Assembly: GCA_000727475.1 (NCBI GenBank)
Contig: KL647294.1
Location: 205,758-269,757, forward strand
Reading direction: 5' to 3'
From: Sarcocystis neurona
Lineage: Eukaryota > Apicomplexa > Conoidasida > Eucoccidiorida > Sarcocystidae
DNA: 64,000 nucleotides
Numbering within the stretch: the stretch's first letter is position 1; each line of letters opens with the position of its first letter. The notes under the pieces are model-generated. The model was not told the origin of the DNA. It saw nothing but the letters and a program-made list of their open reading frames with translations, and ran no database searches. Of this stretch, positions 47,722-59,600 are shown in pieces. The position numbers and the translations under genes were made by a program.

Positions 47722-49259
47722 GCTAGCACACGTCACACGGCGCAAGGGGACAGTTCAGCGCAACACGTCGTGAGGCACATTACTTAAATAGTTTAGGCGA
47801 CATCCAGGCGAGCTCAAATTTACAACACGTCACTCTGTACGTTGACGACATAAATTACACAGCCCGACGGGGGGTTACCAGCCTTCATAAAGAATATAGT
47901 AAGTCACCGCGCCTTCTTCCAGCTAGTAGGGCCAGCAAATATCATGATTTGCGACTTTTCAAGCTTCCCGCTCCGCGATTTGTTTTCCAGAGTGCCTCGA
48001 TGCACACAACGAAAAAAGGGTAACTGGAATGGCCGTCCCGATCCCTGCGATGACGCGCCACCTTGGAGCCCAGACCCAAGCGGAGAGCTACAGAGACGAG
48101 ATTGAACGAGGCGGGTGCCTGTTCCAGCACAGTGGAATCACTCGCGTAGGCGGCCACTCAACCAAGCAGACGACACCGTAGTTTGTTTCATGCACTGTTC
48201 ATGCAGGCACTCCTTACGGACTGCACTGGGTACACTACATGCCGTTTTTTCACCACAGACCAGTAGTGTCAGGTTTCCCTGTGGATGACACGATTTCGAG
48301 TCGCCTCTGCTTCCCTATTCAGTTTGGCGAAAACCTGTACAAGGCGTCGTTCACACCAACCTGTGCAGACGCGGTTGATCTGTGGTACGCCGAACGGTCC
48401 AAATATACAAAGTAAGCTGTGCATCCGGACCAACTTCCCTTTCGCATCCGTCGTTGTGCCGTAGACTATACTGGCGCAGGCAAGAAGGCCGCATCCCTAA
48501 GCATTCGACACTAGCATGAAAGCTTCTCTACCGACGTGAGGTGACGAATAGTGTAGGCAGCAGAAGAGGCAAGTCTTTCTGCGATGTGTACTGCAGAAAC
48601 ATCGAAAAATTCTTGGGAACCTTCCCTTTCCACAAAGTGTTGTCATATTTCAGTGGAAGAGCGACAGAAACAGATACCGCTGATTATATAAGAAATAAGG
48701 GATTCAGAAATCTTTGAACAACGCTCGCTTGTTCTATACCAAAAGTGGCTTACTGACAGGTATTAGCACCCTTTGTGCCCTACGTTCTCAGGTACACGAC
48801 AATCAATACATTCAACTTCTCAGTTTTCGGACACTTTACCCAGGTGATGTGGGCAGACTCTACGGGTTTGGGCTGCGCTGTCAGCACGCAGTGCAAAACT
48901 ATTTTGTGTAATTATTTTCCTCCTGGGAATTACGCAGGACGATATCCGTTCAGGTAACTACCTCCCCACGTTTGTGGGCTGCAATGCCCTTCAATGGATG
49001 TTGCATCACGGTTCCAAAATATGTGTTTTATTTGCAAGGCGATTTCCCAATGTCAGCGTACGCCTCAGACCCACAAACTTATGGGCAGCGGCACGTACGT
49101 GGGACACGTTGTCTCCTCCACGACTGCGTTTGTGTACAAGTATGTAGAAACGCATGCCTTCGTCTGAATGAGTGAATCAAACTCCATTGTGGCGTGTTGA
49201 CTTCTTTGTTGAACAGCGTGGCGCAGTATCAGAGCTTGTTGGCCAGAGAGCGGAATTAA
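47722..49259 (+). CDS. Second CAP/SCP-domain protein or domain, tandem paralogue without Thr tail
   Basis: Exons: ~47722-47898 (5' end unknown, ends at GTAAGT), 47991 to ~48145 (CLDAHNEKRVTG, GGCLFQHSG), ~48182/48259-48411 (FGENLYKASFTPTCADAVDLWY), 48792-48953 (GHFTQVMW and LCNYFPPGNYAG, the CAP1 and CAP2 signatures) and 49217-49259 (VAQYQSLLARERN, stop TAA). Phases agree at 47898/47991 (1), 48411/48792 (2) and 48953/49217 (2). The last exon aligns with the start of the first CAP gene's last exon (IDQWQSLIDKEG), so the two arose by tandem duplication and this copy lost, or never gained, the Thr stalk. No signal peptide or ATG was found between 47714 and 47990. It is therefore either a gene with an unfound first exon or the second CAP domain of one larger protein. 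Confidence 0.75.
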
Positions 49260-49718
49260 TACAACGGGTCAGAAAGGATACTGCCAGAGTGCCGAAAGAC
49301 GGGACGCTACCTTATTCACAAGCCTGTGGAAGGAAGCTCCAGTCGGCAATGTAGTTTTTGATGACCACCTGTTTTTCTGGGTGGTTTCTAGACCAAAGGG
49401 AAAAAGATGCTCTAATGTGCTTTGTCGTACGTAGGGGGGGTGTCTGTTACGCGGAGCGCACTTCCGCTCACGCATTGAGAACGAAATGGACCACCTCGGC
49501 AGTGCACAGTGCTCACCGTTGATTCATTTTTCCAACCTATAACTTCCCTCTCTTTTAGCGGGCGCCCAGGGCGCGTCGCAGCGTAACTTCCAATCTCAAT
49601 AAAGTGCACACCACCTATCCGGTTTTTGAAGACCTTGCAAACTAGGCCCTGTACATCGGTAGTACGGCACCGCCCACAACTATGACATTAGAGACACTAG
49701 ACTATGCAGAACAAGATT
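49260..49718. other. Short intergenic stretch
   Basis: Presumed 3' flank of the second CAP gene. An open frame continues to 49354 in another register, but the paralogue alignment favours the stop at 49257-49259. Nothing else is supported. Confidence 0.4.
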
Positions 49719-50580
49719 TCACTGCTTCACGCAGTGTACTTGGCTTCGATTCAACTTTCCAGGAGAGGGTACCGCCGAGCACCTCTCATCCACTTCAACG
49801 TGGGCGTCTGTATGTACGGACGCCCACCTGCTACGACCCTTTGGCAAAGCTGACTTGAGTGCAGCAGTCGTAAATGCTCCACAGACGGCGAACGTAAACA
49901 GATATTCAGCCGTTTTCACCAGAAGAATACCGTTTGAACAGTAGTGCAGCTTGCGAAGTCGATAAGCAGTGGTCGGGCTGGAAAATGAAGCAGGCACCCA
50001 AATATCGACTTTACGTACGCTTAGAAAAAACTGGACGATGTGTCACATAACATGCAATCTCTATTTTCCCGTCTTCAACAATGCCCATTTTTATTCTACA
50101 TCTTTACGCCCAATATTTTCCTGTTTGCTTAGACGTGTACCTTCGCATGGTATACGTTCGCACTATATTTCCCACCGTTGGTTCATGCGTCATATCCAAC
50201 AACTCTCCATCTGCCAAAGTGCAGGATACACTCTTGGTGGTCATGCTGACACCTAAGAAAGCCTAGAATATTACTGCTGCATCAGCGAATTGTGACTTCT
50301 GCGCTGCTCATGCGCGCCTCTCCAAAGTCTCCCCTATTGTCGGCCTTTAGCCTACAGAGGCGCCTGACGGCTGCGGAAGGATCCATCGAGCAGTGATGCA
50401 TACGTCGCGACTGCACATTAGCGCATTCTTGGTAACGCGTCGAGCTTTGGTCTTTTTCCGTACTGTAAACAAGTGGCCGTTCGATATTGTAAGGCGGCCG
50501 CCTCTGCTGTCTTTTACGAACCGCTCGCACAGATGTTGTGCCTTGCGACCCCGGTAGTGAGGCTAAAAACTTCACTGTCT
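49719..50580 (-). CDS. Candidate minus-strand gene, unrecognised, one membrane segment
   Basis: Two open segments. One is 50575-50282 after an acceptor-like GGATTGCAG, reading RKRQQRRPPYNIERPLVYS. The other is 49979-49719 after a strong CATTTTCCAG acceptor, reading LHYCSNGILLVKTAEYLF and VCGAFTTAALKSAL (a likely membrane helix), ending at TGA. The internal donor joining them was not resolved. Its 5' exons would overlap or abut the CFAP74 start, a head-to-head arrangement. No homology is recognised; both segments are free of repeats. Confidence 0.35.
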
Positions 50581-50633
50581 GCAATCCAGACGGGGTGCCA
50601 GCTACACACGTGTTTCATAGCTAGTCTTCGAAG

Positions 50634-53600
50634 ATGAGCACGAGCGACGACGGGTCAGCTTCCACTCCGCAGCGTATGGATGACGGTAATCCCGTCCGGA
50701 ACCTGCGCGTGCGACAAGATGGAACCGCAAAAGAGAGTCCCAACTCTACTGCAGCCACACCTGCACCAGATACCTCCCGACTCTCTAAACATAATCGACA
50801 ACAACAAGCCAACAGGTGCGCAACTGTGAAAGAAAGCTCTGCCCTCTGTGGTGTGGGGACTTGTCCTTCGTCAACAGGGGACGTCTACATTTGACAAATA
50901 TGTCCAGTGTTCTCCCTAGCTGAAGGATGGTAATGAACCCTTGATCTCTCGTTGGCAGTAAAAACGCTTGACTTGTGAATTTGCTTTCAAGAGACGGTGC
51001 GCGACGACGTTTGGGCCGAGGTCAAATACTGCCTCGCGTTTATGTTGAAAAGGCTCGTGTGTCACTCGGATGCCGGTCGGGACGGTTAAGTGTGGGTACT
51101 CAGTGTTTGCTTAAACAGTCGATCGAATTGACGCTACAGGCACCTTGGCCTTCTGTGTATGGAATACAGGGGGATGTGAAGAAGCTGTAGTGTCCTTTCC
51201 AAAATTATGCGAGTTCTGCCTTAATCTGTGGATTAAACAGCGGACAAGTGCACCTGTCTACGAAGGTGTAACGCTCGTGTCATCTCTTTGTGGAACCACA
51301 CTGAACCGCAGCGAGTTGTTTGCAAAGTATGACCATATTTTTTCCTAACTTTGCGTGCCAGGGTGACGGCAGTGGCCCGTAAAGTACGCGAGCGTTTGGA
51401 AGAAAGGTGCCAGTCGAGAACGGAGACTCCTGCCACTGTCAGAAATTTACTTAACCAGCGTTCTCAATTGCTTGCCTCGTCTTTAGAGGGGAATGAGAGG
51501 ATGTGTGGAAAAGAAAGAGGTGGGCAGAGGACAACGGCATCAGGTCACACTGCGTAGAGCTCTAAACAAGAAGCTGCAGCTTGTTTATAAGTTCTGGAGT
51601 GATGCTCTCCACACCCGCGCCCACCTTTCACACGGCGCTTCGTCAGAAACTGAAGGGCAAGAAGTGTAGGTCAATGAGTTCCTCTGTAATACCAGCGTGT
51701 CAAAAGAACAGGCTACCTGAAAGACGCCAGTCGCCTGCTGCAACCGAACGATCTGAAGTGTTGACAAAAGTTCTGTCCCTGTACTTTTCCCATTTAGCTA
51801 AATCGTTGAACTTCCCTCGGCTGGGACGGAACCAGGCAGAGCTGGAGAAGTTTCACAGGATCCGCAGGGCAGTAAGGCGCGAGAAGCAGAAACTGAAGGC
51901 TGAAGAAAACATACAGCGTGACGAAATCATTGAACGCTTGGTGGAGGAGGAAAAGAGCCTTTGCTTGGTGGAGGAGGCTGAACGGCTGGAGAAAGAACGA
52001 ATACGGCGCTTTGAGAAAAACACCAGTGAGCAAGTGTATAACGTTTCCCGTGAGACACCTCATAACTGCGGCAATGTATTCCTCAGGGGCGGGAAATCAA
52101 AAGGGAAAGCAAGCACTGGTAACAGATTCCCGCCGATCTTTGGTGACTCATCCGCACTAGTTTTAAGATGGCGTGCGTACGCTAATTTCAGGAAACCGGA
52201 AAAGGGAAGAAATTGCGGAGTATCTGAAAAGAAGCACATCTTTGGGGAGAGGAACAGATACGCCGAAGGCGACCGTGGTAGACGAAGAAGCTTCAACGAA
52301 TGCCGAATGGAATGAGGGCGTATCGTTGCCAAGAGAGATAGGCCGAACGGCCTTTAAAGGATCTAGTAGCGAGAACATTTGCACCGAACGAGGCAATGTG
52401 ATATCTGGCCTGTCAGCTCACGAGGAGGAAATTCGGTGCGTTCTTTGGGAATCTACAGTTGTGTATGCGCATGTGATATGAAATGTTTGGGCACATATCG
52501 TGTCATCGCTTGTAACGAAGCCGCAGTAGCAAGAAAGAATGAGAAACACCTGGCGTTGTAGCATGCCTGTGTATCACTGTTGTCTTCCCGGGATGTTTGG
52601 AGTGCTCTTTCAACGTAGGTCGTGCTCTGAACACGGGTCAGCTTCACTTGCCATTCGGCCAAAGGCTGTGCGGTCATGCCTTTTAACCTACTGGGATCAC
52701 GCAAACACGTGAGTGCTAGTGTGCTACATCGTAAGATTTTTTTTATATGCAGGAACTCCACGGCTCAGCGTGAACCCGCAAGATTTCACTGGCAGCCGAA
52801 ACTGAGCAAGGCAGAACAGAACAGTCTGCGACGAGCGCTAAACACACAGAAGAAATGCGTGGAAATCGGTCAGCCTCAGCGAGCGGCTGGGCGCATCCAT
52901 AGGGGTCCTAGTTTCAAGACTAAGCCTGAAGTTATACTTTTTGAGGACTTTGAAGTAGACAGGACATACACTAAAGTCGTCGAGATCACCAACATCAGCT
53001 TGGCCTTCAACACATTTCGTATTCGCCCTCTCCCCGAGGAACTCCAGGATGTCATTGACGTGGAGTTCGCCCCACCAGGACGGATGTCCGCCGGGTCCAC
53101 AACATCTTTCAAAGTAATATTCAAGCCCACTAGGAACGTGAGAATCGACTCTCACCTCTCCATACTGGCACCCACGGGCCCGGAGCAATTCGCGCTCTGT
53201 TGCTGGCCCATGAAAACGGTCGTTCAGTTTTCTCCCCCCTTGTGGGAAGCCGCAGACTTTATACAGTCCGTGTGGGCAGAGCAGAAGACCCTTTTTCCGA
53301 TGAGTACTTCTGAGCGAAATAAGCACTACAGTCGTCAAACGAAAGGCAAGATCCTCTCGACCCTGGTCGTACGTACGCACAATTGTTTGATCCTACGGGA
53401 TCTGCTCCGTTATTGCCTGCACGGGACACTATCACACAAATGGCGGACTGGAAACAGCTTTGAACGCTTGAGAGCGAGACACCCACAACTGCACCCTTGC
53501 CTACATATCTTAGCTGCGGAGACCGGGATTCCTATTGCAGTTTGTTGTCTCGCAACTTCGATGGCCTTGCCTAGCCCTGAGTGCCAGAAACACAGACGAC

Positions 53601-56600
53601 AGCTATCAGGTATCTCCACATCATCTAGGGGAAAGCTGTTCTGCAGGTTCTTCCCTTAGCTCCCATGTCCTTTCCAGCTCGAGTAGAGATCCTCCTCCAA
53701 CCCGTGTTCTCACACGCCGTAACTGGTCCTTATTGCAGGAGGTCGAGGATACTCGTGGGCGACCGAGAAGTCACCACCTACGAAGTCGAAACAGGGGGAA
53801 GAAGACAGCTGCACGAAGATTCTGGTGTTGGATATGGGGAAATTTCAACTCGGTGCAGTTGGTAGTTGTGATCTGAACGTCAAGAACAGCGGGGCACTAG
53901 GCTCGCAGTATGTTGTGGTACCGATTGTAACCGACGTTAGCAATTTGCAGTTTCCTCTCCCACACGTACCCGGCGCTCCGTCAACGGTCGGAACAGGAAA
54001 TGCATCGCCTGCGGAGATGGGTTCTGAGGTCAAAGACACCGAACTTGCCGACGCAATTGGCGATGACGGTTTTCCTTCGCACGACATGACAATGGATATT
54101 ATGTCTGGAGATCGTCTGATATTGCACGAGTCTTTCAGCGATACTCATCAACAAACGCTTCACGAAATGGGGTTTACAGACTTACTGGACAACTGGAACT
54201 ACGACATCGTTAACATTCAGTTTTTTGCAGTAGAAAACTATGCGTCCAGTTTGAAGCCCCGTGAAACAGTCGCAATTCGTTTCAATTACGCCCCCTCGGA
54301 GCCCGGAAATTTCTACTGCATTATGCTATTGAAATTCAAAAATCCGCTGGTAAATTCTGGTGCCAAAAGGCTTGTTAGAACAAACGGCTTTCGAAAGGGC
54401 AGGGTGCCGGGCACGCTGCGGTGACGTCCGTTTCTGCGGACGCACCCTACAACTGTCTGCGCAGAAAGTGAAACAGTAGGACACCTTTTGAACTCTCTCG
54501 CAGATCGGCGGTAGCACTATATTTTGCATCGGCTGATTCGTATCAGCGTACACTAACATCTGAAAGACGACTAGGTTTTTCTTACATGTGCGTCCACAGG
54601 TTCAAAACAGGTTCATCGTGATCAAAGGGACTTGCTTGGCCCCGCCCATTACGATCGAATATCTTGAGTACTCCTTCAACATCTGCATCCCAGACAGATG
54701 CTATCGCCACTCCTTGACCCTTCAAAATTATCATGACTCCCCAATGAAAGTGTGGGTAGCAGCACCGTCACCTGTGAAGGGCGAGCTGTGGTTTGATCCA
54801 CCCAGCGCTTTTGTGCAACCTCAACAGAAACTCATCGTCACTGTTTCGTTCTCCCCTAAAGAAGACTTCTTCACGCGCTTTCCCCAATTTGCTGAAGAGC
54901 TGGACGAAGCTTTGAGACAGAAACATCCTGGATCTATGGGATTTTGTATCCCAATGCGCTTCGAGGGGTCAGATCTGATTCTTCCCGTGGAGACCGCTCT
55001 CACAGGTGATTGTGCGCGTCAGTGGCCATGCTTCGCTGCCTGACTCTCCGTCTTTCTTCCACAGCTTAGTCCGCTGCACGGGACACCTTTGTGCGTATTT
55101 GCCTGTGTCAGTGTATTCAACGGATCGAAACCTGTGACTCTGATGTGCGCTCCCGTAGGCATCCTTACTAGGAAGGAAGTAAAAGTATCTCCCTCTAGTC
55201 TAGATTTCGGGTCGTGCGCACAGGATACGGCAGTTTCCTTGCCTTTCCTTATTTCGAATCCCTCTCTACTCATGGCAGAGTATTGCTTTTTCAACTTGCC
55301 ATCCGCATTTTCGGTCTATAACGCAGTAGATCCACGCAACATATGTGGTGAAAGTGACGACTCCGTGACAGGCTCTTGCGGAGTCTGGTCGACAGCGACG
55401 GTACACCGCAGTTCACGCCTTGGATTGAAGGGAAACGACGCGTCTGCTTCGATACAGTCGGATGCGGCGGGCGCAGTGCAAGACTCTGGGGCGTCCTGTG
55501 GAGGTTTGAAGCTTACTGGTGGTGTCTCATGGAAAACCGTTTCAGCAGATTCGTTCCTATATCTGCAAAGCGGTGTGCATGGGTGGGTAGCACCGGGTGA
55601 CTCGCACAAATGTCTTATCGTATATAACCCGAATAAGGATCCTTCGGACTCGTCCCCTGGGGCCGGAGCACGAACGGACGTGTCCAATGTCGGTGAAAAA
55701 CAATTTTGTCTGACGCTAAGGGTTCTGATGGGAACCCAGCGTGCTTATGAAACGAGTATACCTGCGAGGGCCCTACCACTCCGGCCGCCGCTCTTGTTCA
55801 AGCCATCCGCTTTTTTCCGTCTCTCCGTGGTTCCTCAGGGCGAGGTGGTGACGCAGTCTTTATTCGCCCGTTTGTCACCGCATGCGTTCAGCTGCGGATC
55901 TCGTCAGCCAGTTTCTTGTGTGTGGTCTGCCACAGCAGACGGAGCGCAGTGGAAGGCTGCGGCCGGAAAAGGAATCGCTTCAGGGATGTGTTCTTCAAGC
56001 TCTTCCAAAGAAGGCAACCTATATCGGCGGCAGGCGCGAAGTTTCCCGGGCGTCGGCGTGCCTTGCGCAGAGAGTGCATCTCTGCCGGATGATTTTACTT
56101 CTGTGGGAAGACTGGTTGTGCAGATCGTGCCTCCGCCGTATCACTTGTCGTGCCTCACAGTCAACCCCACCTGCTTTTCGCTGTCACGCACGCATCCTTC
56201 CCAACGCATCGCTGTCAGCTTCGCACCCACAGAAGCGTTCATGAAATTAACAGAGAAGCAGGGAGAGCAGACCACCACAGATCTCGAACAGGTACCCGGA
56301 AATGAAAAGGGTCACTCAGGGGTCGAGGCGTCCCCTACAAGCTTCTCAGGGCCATCCCTTCAACCAGCACCTGCAGCAGGAGCCGCACAAACCGGTGTGA
56401 GCAGCGGAGAAGGGTCCGTCTTCGAATCTCTTCCACTTCAGCAGCTACACCAGAAAAATCCCAAGTCCATTTCGAGCAGACCATCCAGCAGATCAGGAGG
56501 ACGAACGACCTCTGAAGCGTCAGCGGATGCTCTTGCTTCCCGCTGTGAGGAGGAAAACGATAGGCAGGGCGTGCAAGAGAGTGGCGTTAGAGATTGTCTC

Positions 56601-59600
56601 GTTAAAGGTGAAGACCACTACTCGACAATCATTGACTGCGGCGGCGTGCGGTGGTGTTCAGCTACGGTTTTCCAGACAGACGCAGTTGCTGAAGGGGAAG
56701 TTGTTGAAAATGAAACAAACGAGATATCTGAGAGAGAAGCATGCTCTGAACAGGAAATGAAGTCCCGTGCAGTCAGTGCCAGTGAAGTACGGGTGATCGA
56801 AGGTGATTCGATCATCCACACGCGATGGAAAATCCCTGTTCGCTGGTGCTGGTCCACGACGAAGCAAACACCAGCAGGCGAAGAGGAAGTGTGGGAACAG
56901 TCCCCAACGTCTTCGCTAACGAACGGCGAAGATAATTCCTGTCTTACCTTTTTAGAAGTAGGTCAGAAGCTCTGGGCAGAAGAGGAGGATATTTTACTTG
57001 TGACGATACCATCGGCGTTGTGGGAGAAATTGGTTCTGAGATGAGACAGCAACTGCGCGTCGACATGGGGAATGCCACTCAAAGAAGTACGTGCTTCCGC
57101 AGCTACAAGCTTACTAGAGCTATGAAGCCGCCCTATGGAACTTATGCACCTGGGATACGTACGAGTGGCTGGAACTCTTGTATGAAATATTTACCTGTAC
57201 ATTTATTCGTTCCATGCTTGTGAATACCCGTGGCCACCCAGCGTTTGTTCGCAGAGATATCTTTCGTTCACTTGCCTTATTTGGTTGTATTTATCAGGTG
57301 ACCACATGTGCGACTCCTCCAATGATAACTGCAAGTCCACCATCCCTCGACTTCGGGGACGTCATGATAGGAATGGAAGCTCGTTTGCGATGCGTGCTCA
57401 GATGTAATGGCGTGTCGATAAAGACGTCTTACAGTAGCACCGAAGGAGAGGAGACAACCAATACAGGAGGTACCACGCATTTGTTGAAGGCGGTCGAGTT
57501 GCCGTTAGCTTCTTGCTTTGCGTTGATGAAAGCCATCAGGCCGCTTACTCCAGAAAAACCATTGGAAATTGTCGTGGGATTTCAGCCAAGGGCGCCACAG
57601 GTACGTCACAGCAACAGCTCTCGCTACTTAAGTCTCTGAACAACCTGGAAGTGGGTACGCATGTGTACATATGTATATATGTAAATGTGCCTGTGTGTGC
57701 ACACGTGTAACGTATACTTTCATACGTATGTTCCGGTGCAAGCCACGAGTTGATGTGCACATGTGTTTGCGAACACCTGTGCAAGAGGAGGCCTTTACGT
57801 GTATTTCCGTACATACGTCTACCATTGGTATTCTCAAGTGGGCACCTAAAAGTCGTACGCCTACGTAAGCACGCGTACTCTAATGCTCTGTGAAGAGGGA
57901 GCATTTTCTCTCTCTCTCCGACGTCGTCCGATGGTTTCCAAAATTTGTCAACTGTCCAAAGCGGGAGTGCGCCAAAAACACATGAGACGCGAATGTTTCG
58001 TGAACGCGTGGGACACTGCGTACCGGCACATACTGTGCAGCGACCCTCCCCAGAATTTGGGTGGCGACGGTATTCCGAAATCTTTTCTCGTTACTCGTGT
58101 ACGCCCTCCGGAGCATTATAGTCGTCTTCCGTCCATGCAGAACTACCGAGCAAAGCTGCAGTTGGTCGGATCGCAGACACGGCAAACAATTGAGCTACGT
58201 GGACGTGGCATTCAAGCAGAGCTAATAGTCACGCCTCCGGAGCAGGACCTTGACTTCGGTGCAGTGATGGTTCCCATGGGATGGACAGGTACGCTGTTCT
58301 CACTTTGGGTCTATAGGGGCCCAGCCACTTGCCATTTGAGATGAAAGGGCTGGCAACTCAGTGCCTCTTCAGCGGTGCATCAGGTTGAACCGTTGTGTGC
58401 GAGATTGTGTACATCTAAGGAAGAAGGAACAGTGTACGTCATTGGATTCCACCAGCACATTGGGCAAAATTTCACAAATTTTAGAGGGGAAACGCAGTAT
58501 GCAGGAAAATTGGTAGAAACGCCTCAAATTCCCTTTCCCCCTTCGATATGTCGACTAGGCCAAAATTGCCGAATCTGCGTGTCGATCACGGAAGCGTCAC
58601 AGTGGGAGCTTTGAAAGGATTCTCCTTTACATCTCGTTTGCAAAACAAGTATCCTTCTTCGCGGTGTTGCGCACCATGTACAGCATAGACGTCTTAAGGG
58701 AATCTAGTCACCTATCCATCGACCGACATACATGTATATATATGTTTATCCTTACGTATGGCATTGGTGGTCCGGTTGAGCAGAGCTACACCGCCGTTGA
58801 TCATTTCTCTGATACAGCTACCGTGAGCCTAGCTCAAATACCGTCTGATCTTCCACTTGGGTGCAAACGATATGCAGGATTATGGGTTGAGCATCCCTTC
58901 TACGAGTGTCCCACTTAATAGGATGTCCGAACTTACTAGCACCAAGATCAAGGACGAATAAGAACAAACTCTCTGAATAAGTGTGAACAAGAAAGGAAAC
59001 AGCACCATTATATACACGTGCTTTTACTTGTGGATCTTACGCATCCGTGCGTACATTTGGAGATCCCTATAGATACGTAGAACGTCTACCTGCAATCTCG
59101 AGAGCAGCATTTAAGTTGAGACCCATATGCGGCCCCTTACGCACATATGTGCGCCTTTGATTCTGTCTATCGATCATTCTATCTGCCTCTGTAGATACAC
59201 ACATGTGTGTTTTATATCATCGTGGTAATTGCTAGCACAATTAGGTACGGGCCTATACGTTGTACCGCTGCGCGGCTACATTTCTCCTTTGTTCGTTATC
59301 AGCGGGAACCGCAGCACAAGCAGCTCTCACTCCTGCCGGCACCGTGCAATACCTTTACGTCCGCAATCCGTCCTCTTCCTGCAACGTGGTGTTCGACGTC
59401 ACTCGCCTAGCGGTCTCCCACCCTGATGTCGAGGAGCCCGGACCGGGAAGACCGGCAAGCACTTTCGCCTGCTTCCCTTTGAAGGGCACAATTCCTCCAG
59501 GCGAAACGCAGCAGCTCGTCTTCTGCTTCAGACCAACTCACGCAGGTAAGGAAGTTGGAAGTTTTCTTGAGCTACTGAGGCTGAACAAAAGCGTGTAAAA

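Noticed and set aside
52060..52191. Continuation of the 51581-52315 frame
   Set aside because: The GTGAGC donor at 52026 and TTTCAG acceptor at 52191 restore a frame with better protein character and phase.
58375..58918. Open frames between CFAP74 exons (e.g. 79 and 84 codons)
   Set aside because: The flanking exons 58288 and 59303 join in phase 1 and reproduce CFAP74 homology directly, so these frames are intronic.
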